Source: Candidatus Pantoea bituminis (GTDB taxonomy: Bacteria; Pseudomonadota; Gammaproteobacteria; Enterobacterales; Enterobacteriaceae). From it: a stretch of DNA of 64,000 bases. Below the pieces are notes generated by a model. It was not told the DNA's origin. It was given only the letters and a program-made list of their open reading frames with translations, and made no database searches. Within the stretch, counting starts at the first letter, position 1; each line of letters starts with the position of its first letter. Of the stretch, positions 9,700 to 20,061 are shown piece by piece. The position numbers were made by a program, and so were the translations under genes. The stretch is from the NCBI RefSeq assembly GCF_018842675.1, contig NZ_JAGTWO010000004.1, forward strand, positions 2,108,001 through 2,172,000. The letters run 5' to 3'.

Positions 9700-11193
9700 T
9701 CAGCCCACACTGTGCTCAAGACTGATAGCTAACAGTTTTTGTGCTTCCACGGCGAATTCCAGTGGCAGCTCAGAGAAAACGTCTTTACAGAAACCATTGA
9801 CGATCATTGAAATCGCATCTTCTTCACTGATACCGCGCTGCAGACAATAGAACATCTGATCTTCGCCGATACGTGACGTCGTCGCTTCGTGCTCAAGCTG
9901 CGCCGTATTGTTACGCGTTTCAACATACGGGAAGGTATGTGCGCCACAATCAGGGCCGATAAGCATGGAATCGCACTGAGTGAAGTTACGTGCATTCGTT
10001 GCGGTTGGCATAATTTTCACCAGCCCGCGATAGGTATTTTGGCTCTTACCGGCAGAAATACCTTTAGAGATGATGGTCGACTTGGTGTTTTTACCAATGT
10101 GAATCATCTTGGTGCCGGTATCCGCTTGCTGACGACCGCTGGTCAAGGCAACGGAATAGAATTCGCCAACCGAATAGTCGCCACGCAGAATGCAGCTTGG
10201 GTATTTCCAGGTAATTGCCGATCCGGTTTCAGACTGCGTCCACGACATTTTGCTGTGGTCGCCCTCACACAGCGCGCGCTTGGTAACGAAGTTTAAAATA
10301 CCGCCTTCGCCTTCGCCGCCTGGGAACCAGTTCTGGACCGTTGAATATTTTACTTCGGCATTTTTGTGGATGATCACTTCTACTACCGCTGCGTGCAGCT
10401 GATAGGTATCACGCACAGGCGCAGAACATCCTTCGATATAGCTGACGTAGCTGTCTTCGTCGGCAATCAAAATAGTGCGCTCAAACTGACCCGTTTTCGC
10501 CGCATTGATGCGGAAATAGGTCGACAACTCCATTGGGCAACGCACCCCTTTCGGGATGTAAACAAAGGTGCCATCAGAGGCGACTGCAGAGTTCAGCGCG
10601 GCGAAGAAGTTATCGTTCGGCGGGACAACCGTGCCGAGATATTTTTTCACCAGCTCAGGGTGATCATGAATCGCTTCGCCGAATGAGCAGAAAATAATAC
10701 CCTGCTCAGCCAGTTTGCCGCGATAGGTCGTGGCGACGGAAACGGAGTCAAAAATGGCATCCACAGCCACTTCCCGGCCTTCACGTACCGGAACGCCCAG
10801 CTGGTTAAACGCGTTTTCAACTTCCTGCGTCAGATAATCGCTGGCAGGTGTGCTGCCAGAAGCTTGGGTTGCTCCCGGTTCAGATTCACAACTGTCATCG
10901 CAGTTACCGCAAGAAGGCGCGGAGTAATAGCTGTAATCCTGATAATCGAGCTTCTCGTAATGCGCTTTCAGCCAGTGCGGCTCTTCCATTTCAAGCCAGG
11001 CGCGAAAGGCTTTTAGACGAAACTCCAGCATCCACTCTGGCTCGTTACGCTTAGCCGAGATCGCGCGCACCACATCTTCATTGATGCCGTGAGCAAATTC
11101 TTCGGTTTGCAATTGGGTAAAGAAGCCCTCTTTGTAATTGAGCTTGCCTTCCCACATTTGTACATCGTCAGATGCTTCGCTGTGTCGTGACAT
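9700..11193 (-). CDS. sufB: Fe-S scaffold subunit SufB
   Basis: Core scaffold protein that receives sulfur from SufE and builds the cluster with SufC and SufD. 497 residues (495 in E. coli). The conserved segment [22 protein letters not shown] holds the cysteine implicated in sulfur transfer. A Cys-rich stretch near residues 95-105 ([10 protein letters not shown]) is also typical. It starts seven bases after sufA. Confidence 0.97.
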   Translation of the reverse strand: MSRHSEASDDVQMWEGKLNYKEGFFTQLQTEEFAHGINEDVVRAISAKRNEPEWMLEFRLKAFRAWLEMEEPHWLKAHYEKLDYQDYSYYSAPSCGNCDDSCESEPGATQASGSTPASDYLTQEVENAFNQLGVPVREGREVAVDAIFDSVSVATTYRGKLAEQGIIFCSFGEAIHDHPELVKKYLGTVVPPNDNFFAALNSAVASDGTFVYIPKGVRCPMELSTYFRINAAKTGQFERTILIADEDSYVSYIEGCSAPVRDTYQLHAAVVEVIIHKNAEVKYSTVQNWFPGGEGEGGILNFVTKRALCEGDHSKMSWTQSETGSAITWKYPSCILRGDYSVGEFYSVALTSGRQQADTGTKMIHIGKNTKSTIISKGISAGKSQNTYRGLVKIMPTATNARNFTQCDSMLIGPDCGAHTFPYVETRNNTAQLEHEATTSRIGEDQMFYCLQRGISEEDAISMIVNGFCKDVFSELPLEFAVEAQKLLAISLEHSVG

Positions 11194-11200
11194 ATTTCAC

Positions 11201-11575
11201 TTACTCGACGCCAAAGCTTTCACCACACCCGCAGGCGTGCTGAGCTTTAGGGTTATTGAATTTAAAGATCTGATTCAGGCCTTCGCGAACGTAATCCACT
11301 TCGGTGCCATCAACAAACGGCATCGCCTGAAGCGGCACAAACAGAGTTGCGCCATGAAACGAGAACTGAAGATCGTCATCGACTGGTTGTTTAACCAGAT
11401 CCATAACGTAACCAAAACCGGCACAGCCGGATTGTTTGATGCCCAGTCGCAAGCCCTTGACTTCCGGGTCCTGTGCGACCAGATTGAGAATTTGCTGCGC
11501 TGCGGTTTCGGTCAGTGTTAACCCTTTCCAGACGAAATCGTCAGGTGAGAAAGAGTCTGCATTAACAGATGCCAT
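11201..11575 (-). CDS. sufA: A-type Fe-S carrier SufA
   Basis: Carries Fe-S clusters from SufBCD to target proteins. 124 residues. The three conserved cysteines of the IscA/ErpA/SufA family are present: one in KQSGCAGFGY and two in the C-terminal HACGCGESF. First gene of the operon. Confidence 0.97.
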   Translation of the reverse strand: MASVNADSFSPDDFVWKGLTLTETAAQQILNLVAQDPEVKGLRLGIKQSGCAGFGYVMDLVKQPVDDDLQFSFHGATLFVPLQAMPFVDGTEVDYVREGLNQIFKFNNPKAQHACGCGESFGVE

Positions 11576-11927
11576 GTTGATACCTCTTGAGTCCGGACCT
11601 TTTCAGGCTATCCCCCTATGGTAGTGATCTGCGTGATCACTTCAACCTCTTGTTTTGCAGGGATAATCATCTTGTGCTGTTTTTAATTGCTGCTTTATTA
11701 AGCATAGCCTCTTCAACTCACTTTGCGGTGAGACAGCCAATATGAAGAGGCATGATGTAACCTGTTAATAAATAGTGAAATTTATTTTCACCACTTTCTG
11801 GTAAAAGCGTAATTGATAGGTTACGCCTTTCTGCGATGTAAACAGATTGTTATTTCCAATTGTTTTAACAGGCGAGATAAATCGATAAATATTTCTGCCC
11901 GGCAATTGCAATCCTGACCTAATTGAA
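11576..11927 (-). promoter_or_regulatory. suf upstream region, rich in inverted repeats
   Basis: 350-base region with no gene. It holds a 7-bp repeat AGTGATC-tgcgt-GATCACT (11623-11641), a Fur-like GATAATCATCTTG (11662-11674, 10 of 13 against GATAATCATTATC), a nested hairpin (11707-11751) and a repeat GTGAAA-tttat-TTTCAC (11775-11791). In E. coli the suf promoter is controlled by Fur, IscR, OxyR and IHF over a similar span. I could not place a single convincing -35/-10 pair, so the transcription start is unassigned. Confidence 0.5.
11707..11751 (-). other. Nested hairpin upstream of suf
   Basis: Perfect 9-bp inverted repeat GCCTCTTCA / TGAAGAGGC enclosing a 5-bp repeat CTCAC / GTGAG. As RNA on the suf strand it folds into a two-tier stem with a six-base loop. 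No T tract follows on either strand, so it is not an intrinsic terminator. It lies 132-176 bases before sufA. Confidence 0.6.
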
Positions 11928-11943
11928 TATGATAATTATTATC
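11906..11943 (+). promoter_or_regulatory. Promoter with Fur box for the divergent small gene
   Basis: TTGCAA (11906-11911), 16 bases, TATGAT (11928-11933) is a plausible promoter. The 6-1-6 repeat GATAAT-T-ATTATC (11931-11943) is a perfect Fur half-site pair covering the -10, so iron-loaded Fur would block RNA polymerase. An AGGA ribosome site follows at 11955. Confidence 0.75.
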
Positions 11944-11965
11944 ATTCACGCTTCAGGATGGCTTT

Positions 11966-12370
11966 ATGACGCTTTCTGTCTCAGCCTGGCTTCAGCACAA
12001 AATCGACGAATATACGTTTTCAATGCGCGATATCACCGTCGACTTTTATATGTCGCAGGCAAAACTTGATCGGGCCGACTGTACTATTCAACAGTTACGC
12101 CAGTTCAACGATACCTGTCTGGATATGGCTGAAATCTGCCAGCTCAATGGTGACGATCACAGCTATCTGCATGCAATGGGTAAACTGCATCACCGTTTAG
12201 TGCAGGAAATGGGTAATGCCGATCGCGATCGCCTGTTCCGCATTCAGGCCTACCAACTTGCGCGTTTATCACTCACTCGTCTTTGTCATCAACTGGCGAT
12301 GGTCGGCGAGTGGGACAAAGCGACCACGCTGCAAAGCGACTTTGTCCGCCACGCGGGCTGGATATTCTAA
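11966..12370 (+). CDS. Small helical protein of unknown function, probably Fur-repressed
   Basis: 134 residues opening MTLSVSAWLQHKIDEYTF; I do not recognise the family. There is no signal peptide or membrane segment; the composition (many Leu, Gln, Arg, His; few Gly or Pro) predicts an all-helical soluble protein. Three cysteines (TCLDMAEIC, RLCH) and several histidines are present, without a clear metal-binding pattern. The start has an AGGA site eight bases upstream. It lies between sufA (divergent) and ydiJ (convergent), where E. coli has ydiH and menI, and a Fur box overlaps its promoter, so a role in iron starvation is likely but inferred only from regulation. Confidence 0.8.
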   Translation: MTLSVSAWLQHKIDEYTFSMRDITVDFYMSQAKLDRADCTIQQLRQFNDTCLDMAEICQLNGDDHSYLHAMGKLHHRLVQEMGNADRDRLFRIQAYQLARLSLTRLCHQLAMVGEWDKATTLQSDFVRHAGWIF

Positions 12371-12403
12371 TCCAGCCACGTCGTGACGTCGCGCACAATT
12401 TTT

Positions 12404-15400
12404 TTACACTATCTCTAACAATGCCTGAAGTGGATGACGCATGCCATTACCTTCAACGCGTTTCACCTGGCTGCGGCAGGAATACCCCGTTGCCAGACAG
12501 CGCTGTCGCGGGAGCTTTTGCAACTGTGGGTGCCAGGAAAGTGCGTAAATCCCTAACGAGTTTTCGAGGTTTTTGCTTTCGTGACCGTAAGTTCCCGCCA
12601 TGCCACAACAGCCAACATTGACGTTTTCTAACTTAGCGCCAAAGCGGGAGAAAATATCTTGCCAATGATTAGGCGTGGCAGGTAACGCAGTGACTTCCGT
12701 ACAGTGCGCAAACAAATACCAGGCTTCTCCGCTACTGTTCTGCACGGCTCGCTCAGCTAGCGCAGTTTGCAACCATTCATGCACCAGCTGAACGTTGAAG
12801 TCGCCGCGAGCTTCACCCAACGTTTGGCGATATTCATCGCGATAACACAACACGGTAGCGGGATCGACGCCCACCATCGGCATGTCCAGTTTTGCCATAC
12901 GATTCAGGAAATCAGCCGTTTTACTGGCGGTACGCGCAAAGCGTTGCAGAAAACCTTTCACATGCTGCGCTTTGCCGTTCGGAGAGAACGGCAGCAGCAC
13001 CGGACGATAGCCTAGCTTCTCAATCAGCTTCACAAAGTCATTAACCAGCTTCGCTTCATAGAAACTGGTAAACGGATCCTGCACCACCAGCACATACTCT
13101 TTACGCTGTGTATGGTTTACGGCCTCCAGCTGTTCCAGCGTCATATTCATGGCGGAATGACCACTTAGCTGCTGCTTAAGCGTAGGTGACGAAAGCAGCG
13201 GCAAATCAACCATGCCAATGTGCTTTTTACTCATATCACGCATCCAGGGTTGCCTGAGGAAGTAGTTAAACACCTTTGGCGCTTTCGCCATTAGCGGCGC
13301 ATAACTCTCTACCGCAGCCACCAGATGATCGCCTATCGGACGCAGATAGCGCGTGTGGTAAAGCTGAAGGAAGCGTGAGCGGAAGTTAGGCACATCAATT
13401 TTGATCGGGCACTGTGTCGAACACGCTTTACAGGCCAGGCAGCCTGACATCGCCTCTTTGACCTCATGCGAAAAATCATATTCACCTTTATTCGCATGCC
13501 AGCTGTTACGCGTGCGACTTATAAAGGTACGCATTGAAACCCGATTTTCAGGCAGCTGTTTTTCCAACTCAAGCGGATCAACGCCCTGCTCTGCCAATAG
13601 CCGTAACCATTCACGTGTCAGCGTAGCGCGCCCTTTCGGCGAGTGAATGCGGTTGCGGGTGATTTTCATCGACGGACACATCGGACTGCGCGCATCAAAA
13701 TTGAAGCACAAGCCGTTGCCGTTACATTCCATTGCACCACGCCAGTCGTTACGCACCGTCAGCGGAATCTGACGATCGTAAGTACCGCGTTTCACCGCAT
13801 CAACCTGCATCATTTCCGCATGACTTTCGAAGGGTGTACAAATTTTGCCTGGGTTCAGACGGTTATGCGGATCGAAAACCGTTTTAATACGACGCAGTTC
13901 GTTGAACAGCGTTTCGCCGAAAAAGGCGGGACTGTATTGTGCGCGGAAGCCTTTACCGTGTTCCCCCACAACAAACCGCCGTAGCGTGCTGTCAGCGCCA
14001 CGACTTCATCGGAGATCTGTTTCATCAGCATCTCCTGTTGAGGATCGCACATATCCAGCGCTGGACGCACATGTAAAACACCGGCATCCACATGACCAAA
14101 CATGCCGTAACTCAAGCCGTGACCATCGAGTAACGCGCGGAACTCAACGATATAGTCAGCAAGATTTTCTGGCGGCACTGCCGTATCTTCCACAAAGGGA
14201 ATCGGTTTGGCGCGGCCCTTGGCATTACCCAATAATCCCACTGCTTTTTTACGCATGTTATAGATGCGCTCTATACCGTCGAGTTCGTTGCAAAGCTGAT
14301 AGCCAATCACGCCGCCCTGCTGCTGAAGCATTAATTCATCCAGCCGCACACACAAACCACTGATCTGGCGCTCAATGAGTTCGGCGTTATCACCCGCAAA
14401 CTCTACGATGTTCAGTCCCTGCATATCTTTATCCGGCACATCCGCGATCAGTTCTTTAACGGAATGCCAGACGATATCTTCACGCGCCAGATTCAACACT
14501 TTTGAATCGACCGTTTCCACCGACAACGCTTTTGCTTCAACCATAAACGGTGCGTTACGCAACGCTGAATCAAAAGAGTCATATTTGATGTTAACCAGTC
14601 GACGTACTTTCGGAATGGGTGTGATATCCAGTCGCGCCTCGGTAATGAAAGCCAGTGTGCCTTCTGCGCCACACAGCAGACGCGTCAGGTCAAAGGTTTG
14701 CAAATCGTCGCTAAAGACGTGGCGCAAGTCATATCCGGTCAGGAATCGATTGAGCTTGGGGAACTTTTCCAGGATTAATTCGCGCTGGTCGCGACAGCGG
14801 GTTAACACCTGCTGATAAATGCGACCTTCCGGAGTTTGGGTTTGCGCCAGCGTTTCCGCTAATGCGGTTGCCATCGGCCGGGTATCAAGAATATCGCCGC
14901 CTAACAACACCGCGCGTAAACCTAAAACGTGATCGGACGTTTTACCGTAAACCAACGAACCTTGACCTGAAGCATCGGTATTGATCATCCCGCCGAGTGT
15001 CGCACGGTTGCTGGTCGATAATTCCGGCGAAAAGAAGAAGCCAAACGGCTTTAGATAGGCATTGAGCTGATCTTTAATCACGCCCGCTTCAACCCGCACC
15101 CATCCTTGTTCGGGATTGATTTCCAAAATGCGGTTCATGTGTCGCGACATGTCGACAATAATGCCCTGATTGAGCGACTGTCCGTTGGTGCCAGTCCCGC
15201 CGCCGCGTGGCGTAAAGATCAAGCTGCCGAAGCGCTCCTCACCCGCTAAACGGGCGATAAGCGCCACATCAGCAGTTGAACGGGGAAAAGCACCGCATCA
15301 GGCAGCAACTGATAAATGCTGTTGTCGGTGGACAGCGAAAGACGATCGGCATAGCTGGTCGCGGTGTCGCCGGTAAAGCCTTGCTCTTTCAGCGACTCAA

Positions 15401-15455
15401 GGAACGTCAGCACCAGTTGAACGAGGCCTGGCGCCTGGGAAATCTGTGGGATCAT
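12404..15455 (-). CDS. ydiJ: FAD/Fe-S D-2-hydroxyacid dehydrogenase YdiJ (two apparent frameshifts)
   Basis: Large flavin and Fe-S oxidoreductase of the D-lactate/D-2-hydroxyglutarate dehydrogenase type; about 1017 codons after correction, as in E. coli. The N-terminal FAD-binding PCMH part has TPRGGGTGTNGQ; the middle is the FAD-oxidase C domain; the C-terminal part has the ferredoxin motif CLACKACSTQCP and CCG-type cysteine motifs (GCCGMAGTYGHE). Frame breaks occur at a four-G run, plus strand 15282-15285 (C on the coding strand), and at a five-C run, 13963-13967 (G on the coding strand). Adding one base to each restores FPRSTADVALIARL and LLWGEHGKGFRAQY. All motifs are otherwise conserved. 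Confidence 0.92.
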
Positions 15456-15665
15456 GAGTGTGAGACCGAGATGTTGTAAACGTTTGCGTCTGCATTATTT
15501 GCGTTAATCCTTCGTTTTATCACATTTTTAATCGGGCTGCCGTTTTTTCAAGAAACGTAAAATCGTTTCCTTTGCACCCTGTTTAAACGGCATTAAATAG
15601 CCCATGATTAGGCTGGGCGCATAAAGCCCGGAATTGAAGGATTCAAACGAGGTCATGAGTCACTT

Positions 15666-16781
15666 ATGAAAAGCCTGTACCGGGATATGGATCTACCGCA
15701 GATACTGTTCACCCTGATGTTTATTCTCCTGCTGATCGCTGCCTGTTTATGGGTGGTGCAGCCTTTTATTCTGGGCTTTGCCTGGGCCAGTATGGTGGTG
15801 ATTGCAACCTGGCCACTGATGTTGAAGTTACAAAACCTTTTATGGGGGAGACGCTCATTAGCGGTCATCGCCATGACGATTATTTTGCTGCTGCTGTTTA
15901 TCTTTCCCATCGCGTTATTGGTCAACAGCTTGATCGATAATAGCGCGCCCGTTTTTGCATGGGCAACGCAAAGCCATATGATGCCAGAGCTGACCTGGCT
16001 GAACAGCATTCCGATGATTGGCGAGAAACTTTATTCCAGCTATCACAAGTTAGTGGCAGGTGGCGGTGCGGCAATCATGACGCAAGTGCAGCCTTATATT
16101 GGCCGCACCACCGGATTTTTCGTGGCACAAGCTGGCCATTTTGGCCGCTTCATGATCCACCTTGCGGTCATGTTGCTGTTTAGCGTGTTGCTTTACTGGC
16201 GCGGTGAGCAAGCTGCACACGGTATCCGCCACTTTGCCTTTCGTATGGCAGGCAGGCGTGGTGATGCGGCAGTATTACTGGCTGGACAAGCGATTCGCGC
16301 TGTGGCGTTGGGCGTGGTGGTGACGGCGTTAGTGCAAGGCATATTGGGCGGCATTGGGCTGGCCATTTCTGGCATCCCTTACGCCACGTTGCTAACCGTA
16401 TTGATGATTCTTTGCTGCCTGGTGCAAATCGGCCCGCTGTTAGTCTTGGTGCCCGCCATCATTTATCTTTACTGGAGCGGTGACACCACCTGGGGCACGG
16501 TTCTACTTATCTGGAGTTGCGTGGTCGGCACGCTGGATAACGTGCTGCGTCCGATGCTGATCCGACTAGGCGCTGACTTGCCAATGATCCTGATTTTGTC
16601 TGGCGTGATTGGCGGATTAATCGCCTTTGGCATGATTGGACTGTTTATTGGTCCCGTGGTGCTGGCAGTCTCTTATCGTCTGGTGTCAGTCTGGACGCAT
16701 GAAGCTCCTCCGCCCAGCGATGATCCCTTGGCTGTGGTCGAAGAACTCGCCGAGCACGACGAAGAAAATCCAGTCGTCTAA
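15666..16781 (+). CDS. ydiK: AI-2E family transporter YdiK
   Basis: 371-residue inner-membrane protein of the AI-2 exporter/PerM superfamily (UPF0118). About eight predicted membrane segments, grouped at residues 10-70, 145-175 and 205-340, with the typical IGPLLVLVPAIIYLY and GLFIGPVVLAV stretches. Substrate unknown. It is divergent from ydiJ, as in E. coli. The 210-base gap before it holds no gene that I can support. Confidence 0.92.
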   Translation: MKSLYRDMDLPQILFTLMFILLLIAACLWVVQPFILGFAWASMVVIATWPLMLKLQNLLWGRRSLAVIAMTIILLLLFIFPIALLVNSLIDNSAPVFAWATQSHMMPELTWLNSIPMIGEKLYSSYHKLVAGGGAAIMTQVQPYIGRTTGFFVAQAGHFGRFMIHLAVMLLFSVLLYWRGEQAAHGIRHFAFRMAGRRGDAAVLLAGQAIRAVALGVVVTALVQGILGGIGLAISGIPYATLLTVLMILCCLVQIGPLLVLVPAIIYLYWSGDTTWGTVLLIWSCVVGTLDNVLRPMLIRLGADLPMILILSGVIGGLIAFGMIGLFIGPVVLAVSYRLVSVWTHEAPPPSDDPLAVVEELAEHDEENPVV

Positions 16782-16810
16782 TCCCTTTATCCTTTCTCCT
16801 TACAATGATT

Positions 16811-16850
16811 AGGGTGGTTAATGGTAGTTAACCGCCCTGATTCTTTTTCG
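16811..16850 (+). terminator. ydiK terminator
   Basis: Stem AGGGTGGTTAA / TTAACCGCCCT (16811-16821, 16828-16838), 11 bp with one G-T pair, followed by GATTCTTTTT. Confidence 0.85.
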
Positions 16851-17005
16851 TCACAATATTATTTTTATCCATTAGCAAATTTTAAGAAAAAAGCCAGTTT
16901 CCGGGCAAATTACCGCTAACATGCTTAAAAAAGATTATTTTATGCACTGTTTTTTAACCCAAACGGCCTGGTAAACGTGACAAAATATTATTGGCTTTAA
17001 ACTAA

Positions 17006-17019
17006 TAAGAGGATTCTTA
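17006..17019 (+). promoter_or_regulatory. RcsB box of rprA
   Basis: TAAGAGGATTCTTA matches the RcsAB-type consensus TAAGAATATTCCTA as an inverted repeat. It is centred about 42 bases before the inferred rprA start, the usual place for an activator that replaces a weak -35. A -10-like TAACAT is at 17043-17048. Confidence 0.8.
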
Positions 17020-17054
17020 AAGACGCCAGAGGGCCGGGTGAATAACATGTTTCT

Positions 17055-17160
17055 TATGTTTTGAATCAAACCCCTGATTTCTAAAACAACCTTATTTCCC
17101 TGAGTAAGAAAAGAATTGCTGTGTGTAGTCTTTGCCCATCCCCTGTGATGGGCTTTTTTT
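17055..17160 (+). ncRNA. rprA: RprA small regulatory RNA
   Basis: Hfq-dependent sRNA that activates rpoS translation and is induced by the Rcs envelope-stress system. The 3' half AATTGCTGTGTGTAGTCTTT and the terminator GCCCATC-ccctgt-GATGGGC with seven T match E. coli RprA as I recall it. The core CCCTGAGT is at 17098-17105, and a 5' hairpin AATCA-aacccc-TGATT is in the equivalent place. Alignment from the terminator gives a 106-base RNA, the usual size. The position downstream of ydiK on the same strand is also that of E. coli rprA. The exact 5' end is inferred. Confidence 0.9.
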
Positions 17161-17171
17161 GTCTGTCAGAC

Positions 17172-17199
17172 AATAAAAAAGGCCAGCAATGCTGACCTT
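17172..17199 (-). terminator. ppsA terminator
   Basis: On the minus strand GGTCAGC-ATT-GCTGGCC (7-bp stem, one G-T pair) followed by six T, then ATT. It lies between ppsA and the convergent rprA terminator. Confidence 0.85.
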
Positions 17200-17226
17200 T
17201 CCCTGTATTGGTCTCTCTCGGGATGG

Positions 17227-19610
17227 TTATGCAGGCTTATCTAACTCTGCCAGACTCAACCAGGTTTCAACTACAGTATCTGGGTTAAGCGACAAACTGT
17301 CGATGCCCTCTTCCATAAGCCAGGCTGCGAAATCCTGGTGATCTGAAGGTCCTTGTCCACAAATACCGACATATTTCCCTTGCTTCTTCGCGGCACGAAT
17401 CGCCATCGACAGCAGCGCTTTCACTGCCTCGTTGCGCTCATCGAACAGTGCAGAAACCACACCTGAGTCGCGATCTAATCCCAACGCCAGCTGCGTCATA
17501 TCATTTGAGCCGATAGAGAAGCCGTCAAAATGTTGCAGGAACTGATCGGCCAGCAGAGCATTTGAAGGGATCTCACACATCATGATGATTTTCAGTCCAT
17601 CTTCACCCCGTTTCAGTCCCTGGCGCGCCAGCTCTTCAACCACCGCTTCGGCTTGCGCAACGGTACGGACGAAAGGCACCATGATTTCGACGTTTTTCAG
17701 CCCCATATCATTACGCACACGTTTAACGGCTGCGCATTCCAGTGCAAAACAGTCACGGAAGCTGTCAGCAACATAACGGCCCGCGCCACGGAATCCCAGC
17801 ATTGGGTTCTCTTCATGCGGTTCGTAACGCTCGCCACCCACTAAGTTGGCATACTCGTTAGATTTGAAGTCCGACAAACGCACAATAACGCGCTTCGGCG
17901 CAAAGGCTGCGCCCAGAGTTGCAATGCCTTCCGTTAGACGAGCGATATAGAACTCGATGGGATCATCAAAGCCTTTCATCATCTTGCGAATTTGCTGCTG
18001 CAGCTCAGGCGTTTGCTGATCAAATTCCAGCAACGCTTTGGGATGCACGCCAATCATGCGATTGATGATGAACTCCAGACGCGCCAGGCCGACGCCTTCA
18101 TTCGGTAAACAGGCAAAATCAAAGGCGCGATCGGGATTACCGACGTTCATCATGATTTTCAGCGGCAGATCAGGCATCTCATCGACCTGCGAGCTGGTGA
18201 TATCAAAATCGATTAAATCGTCGTAAACGTAGCCGGTATCCCCTTCAGAGCAGGAAACCGTCACTTTATGGCCATCTTTCAGTAAATCGGTGGCATTGCC
18301 ACAACCAACAACGGCGGGAATACCCAGCTCACGTGCAATGATGGCGGCATGACAAGTACGCCCGCCGCGATTGGTGACAATGGCTGACGCCTTTTTCATG
18401 ATCGGTTCCCAGTCAGGGTCGGTCATGTCTGTCACTAACACGTCGCCTTTTTCGATGCGGTTCATTTCACTGATGTCGTGGATGACTTTAACTTCACCCG
18501 CACCAATGCGATGCCCTATCGCACGACCTTCTACTACAACGTTGCCTTTGCCTTGCAGGTTATAGCGCTCCATCACCTGGCCGTTTGAACGTACCGTTTC
18601 CGGGCGCGCCTGAACGATAAACAGCTTGCCGGTATGGCCATCTTTAGCCCACTCAATATCCATTGGACGCTTGTAGTGTTGCTCAATTAACACGGCTTGA
18701 TGCGCCAGCGCCTGTACTTCATCGTCGCTTAAGCTAAAGCGATCGCGTTCAGCTTCAGGCACATCTTCAATACGCACCTGTTCACCATGTTCCTGTGAAT
18801 CAGCGTACACCATGCGAATTTTTTCGATCCCATGTTGCGACGCACAATCGAAGGACGATTAGCCGCAAGGGTCGGTTTATGTACGTAGAATTCATCCGGG
18901 TTGACCGCACCCTGCACCACCATTTCGCCAAGGCCGTAGGCAGCCGTGATAAACACCACCTGATCAAAGCCCGATTCAGTATCAATGGTGAACATCACAC
19001 CCGCAGAAGCGAGATCAGAACGCACCATACGCTGAATACCTGCAGACAGCGCCACGCCTCGGTGATCGTAACCCTGATGCACGCGATAAGAGATAGCGCG
19101 ATCGTTAAACAATGAAGCATAAACGTGCTTCACTGCAATCATCACCGCATCAATACCCTGTACGTTCAGAAACGTTTCCTGCTGACCGGCAAAAGAGGCA
19201 TCAGGCATATCTTCCGCAGTGGCTGAGGAGCGCACCGCAAATGAAGCTTCCGCATCATCAGCGGAAAGTTGTTGGTAGGCTTCGAGGATGGCGGCTTCCA
19301 GCTCCGGCTGGAATGGCGTATCCACAACCCATTGACGAATCTGCTTACCGGCTTTCGCCAGTTCATCAACGTCATCAATATCGGTCTTGTCCAGCAGTTC
19401 ATAGATACGCTGGTTCAGCCCGCTTTGATCGAGAAACAGATTAAATGCATAAGATGTGGTCGCATAACCATTGGGGACGGAAACACCCAGCGACGACAAG
19501 TTGGTAATCATTTCACCCAGGGAGGCATTTTTGCCTCCCACCCGATCAACATCATGCATGCCAAGCTGGTTATACCAGAGCACTAGCGGCTGTTCGCCTT
19601 TATTGGACAT
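17227..19610 (-). CDS. ppsA: Phosphoenolpyruvate synthase (one apparent frameshift)
   Basis: Makes phosphoenolpyruvate from pyruvate and ATP for gluconeogenesis. About 794 residues after correction (792 in E. coli). N-terminal ATP-grasp part ([32 protein letters not shown]), central swivelling domain with the phosphohistidine motif [22 protein letters not shown]-terminal pyruvate domain with [18 protein letters not shown] and [10 protein letters not shown]. The frame breaks at a six-base T run, plus strand 18819-18824; one more A on the coding strand restores [16 protein letters not shown]. Its regulator PpsR is the divergent neighbour. Confidence 0.95.
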
Positions 19611-19699
19611 TGAGCTTATCCTTTAAAAATGAGTGGGCACATGGAATATCTTGCAATTTGCCAAAACAGCCTGGCACATTGCCCAAATAAAGACTAAGT

Positions 19700-19713
19700 G
19701 TTGAATCGTTAAA
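19700..19713 (-). promoter_or_regulatory. Cra-like site upstream of ppsA
   Basis: GTTGAATCGTTAAA fits the Cra consensus except one position. It lies about 90 bases before the ppsA start; Cra activates ppsA in E. coli. The gap 19611-20061 is AT-rich and otherwise shows no gene or clear motif. Confidence 0.5.
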
Positions 19714-20061
19714 GCTAACGATAATTCTTAATTTCGGAATTGTACCTATTATTGCTGGACGTTGCGCAAACAGCTTATTTTTTGCTAACTGACTGATGGC
19801 AATGTAATTGGCTCGATTTCAGCCACTTATGCGCTATTTTTTGTTGCGCAACAGAAATCAGTGCTATTTCTGCTTTATATTGAAGTGGGCCGCAAAATAA
19901 AAATTTAAGAAACAGCATTTCATTTATTTATGCGGGATGAATCCGTATCATTATTAAAAAAATGAAATATTCATAAAAATAAAATATGGATTTTTTGTTT
20001 TACTTAATCTTATGTGAATCGTCCTATTCCTTACATTCTACGTCAGAGGCAGGCATCGATT

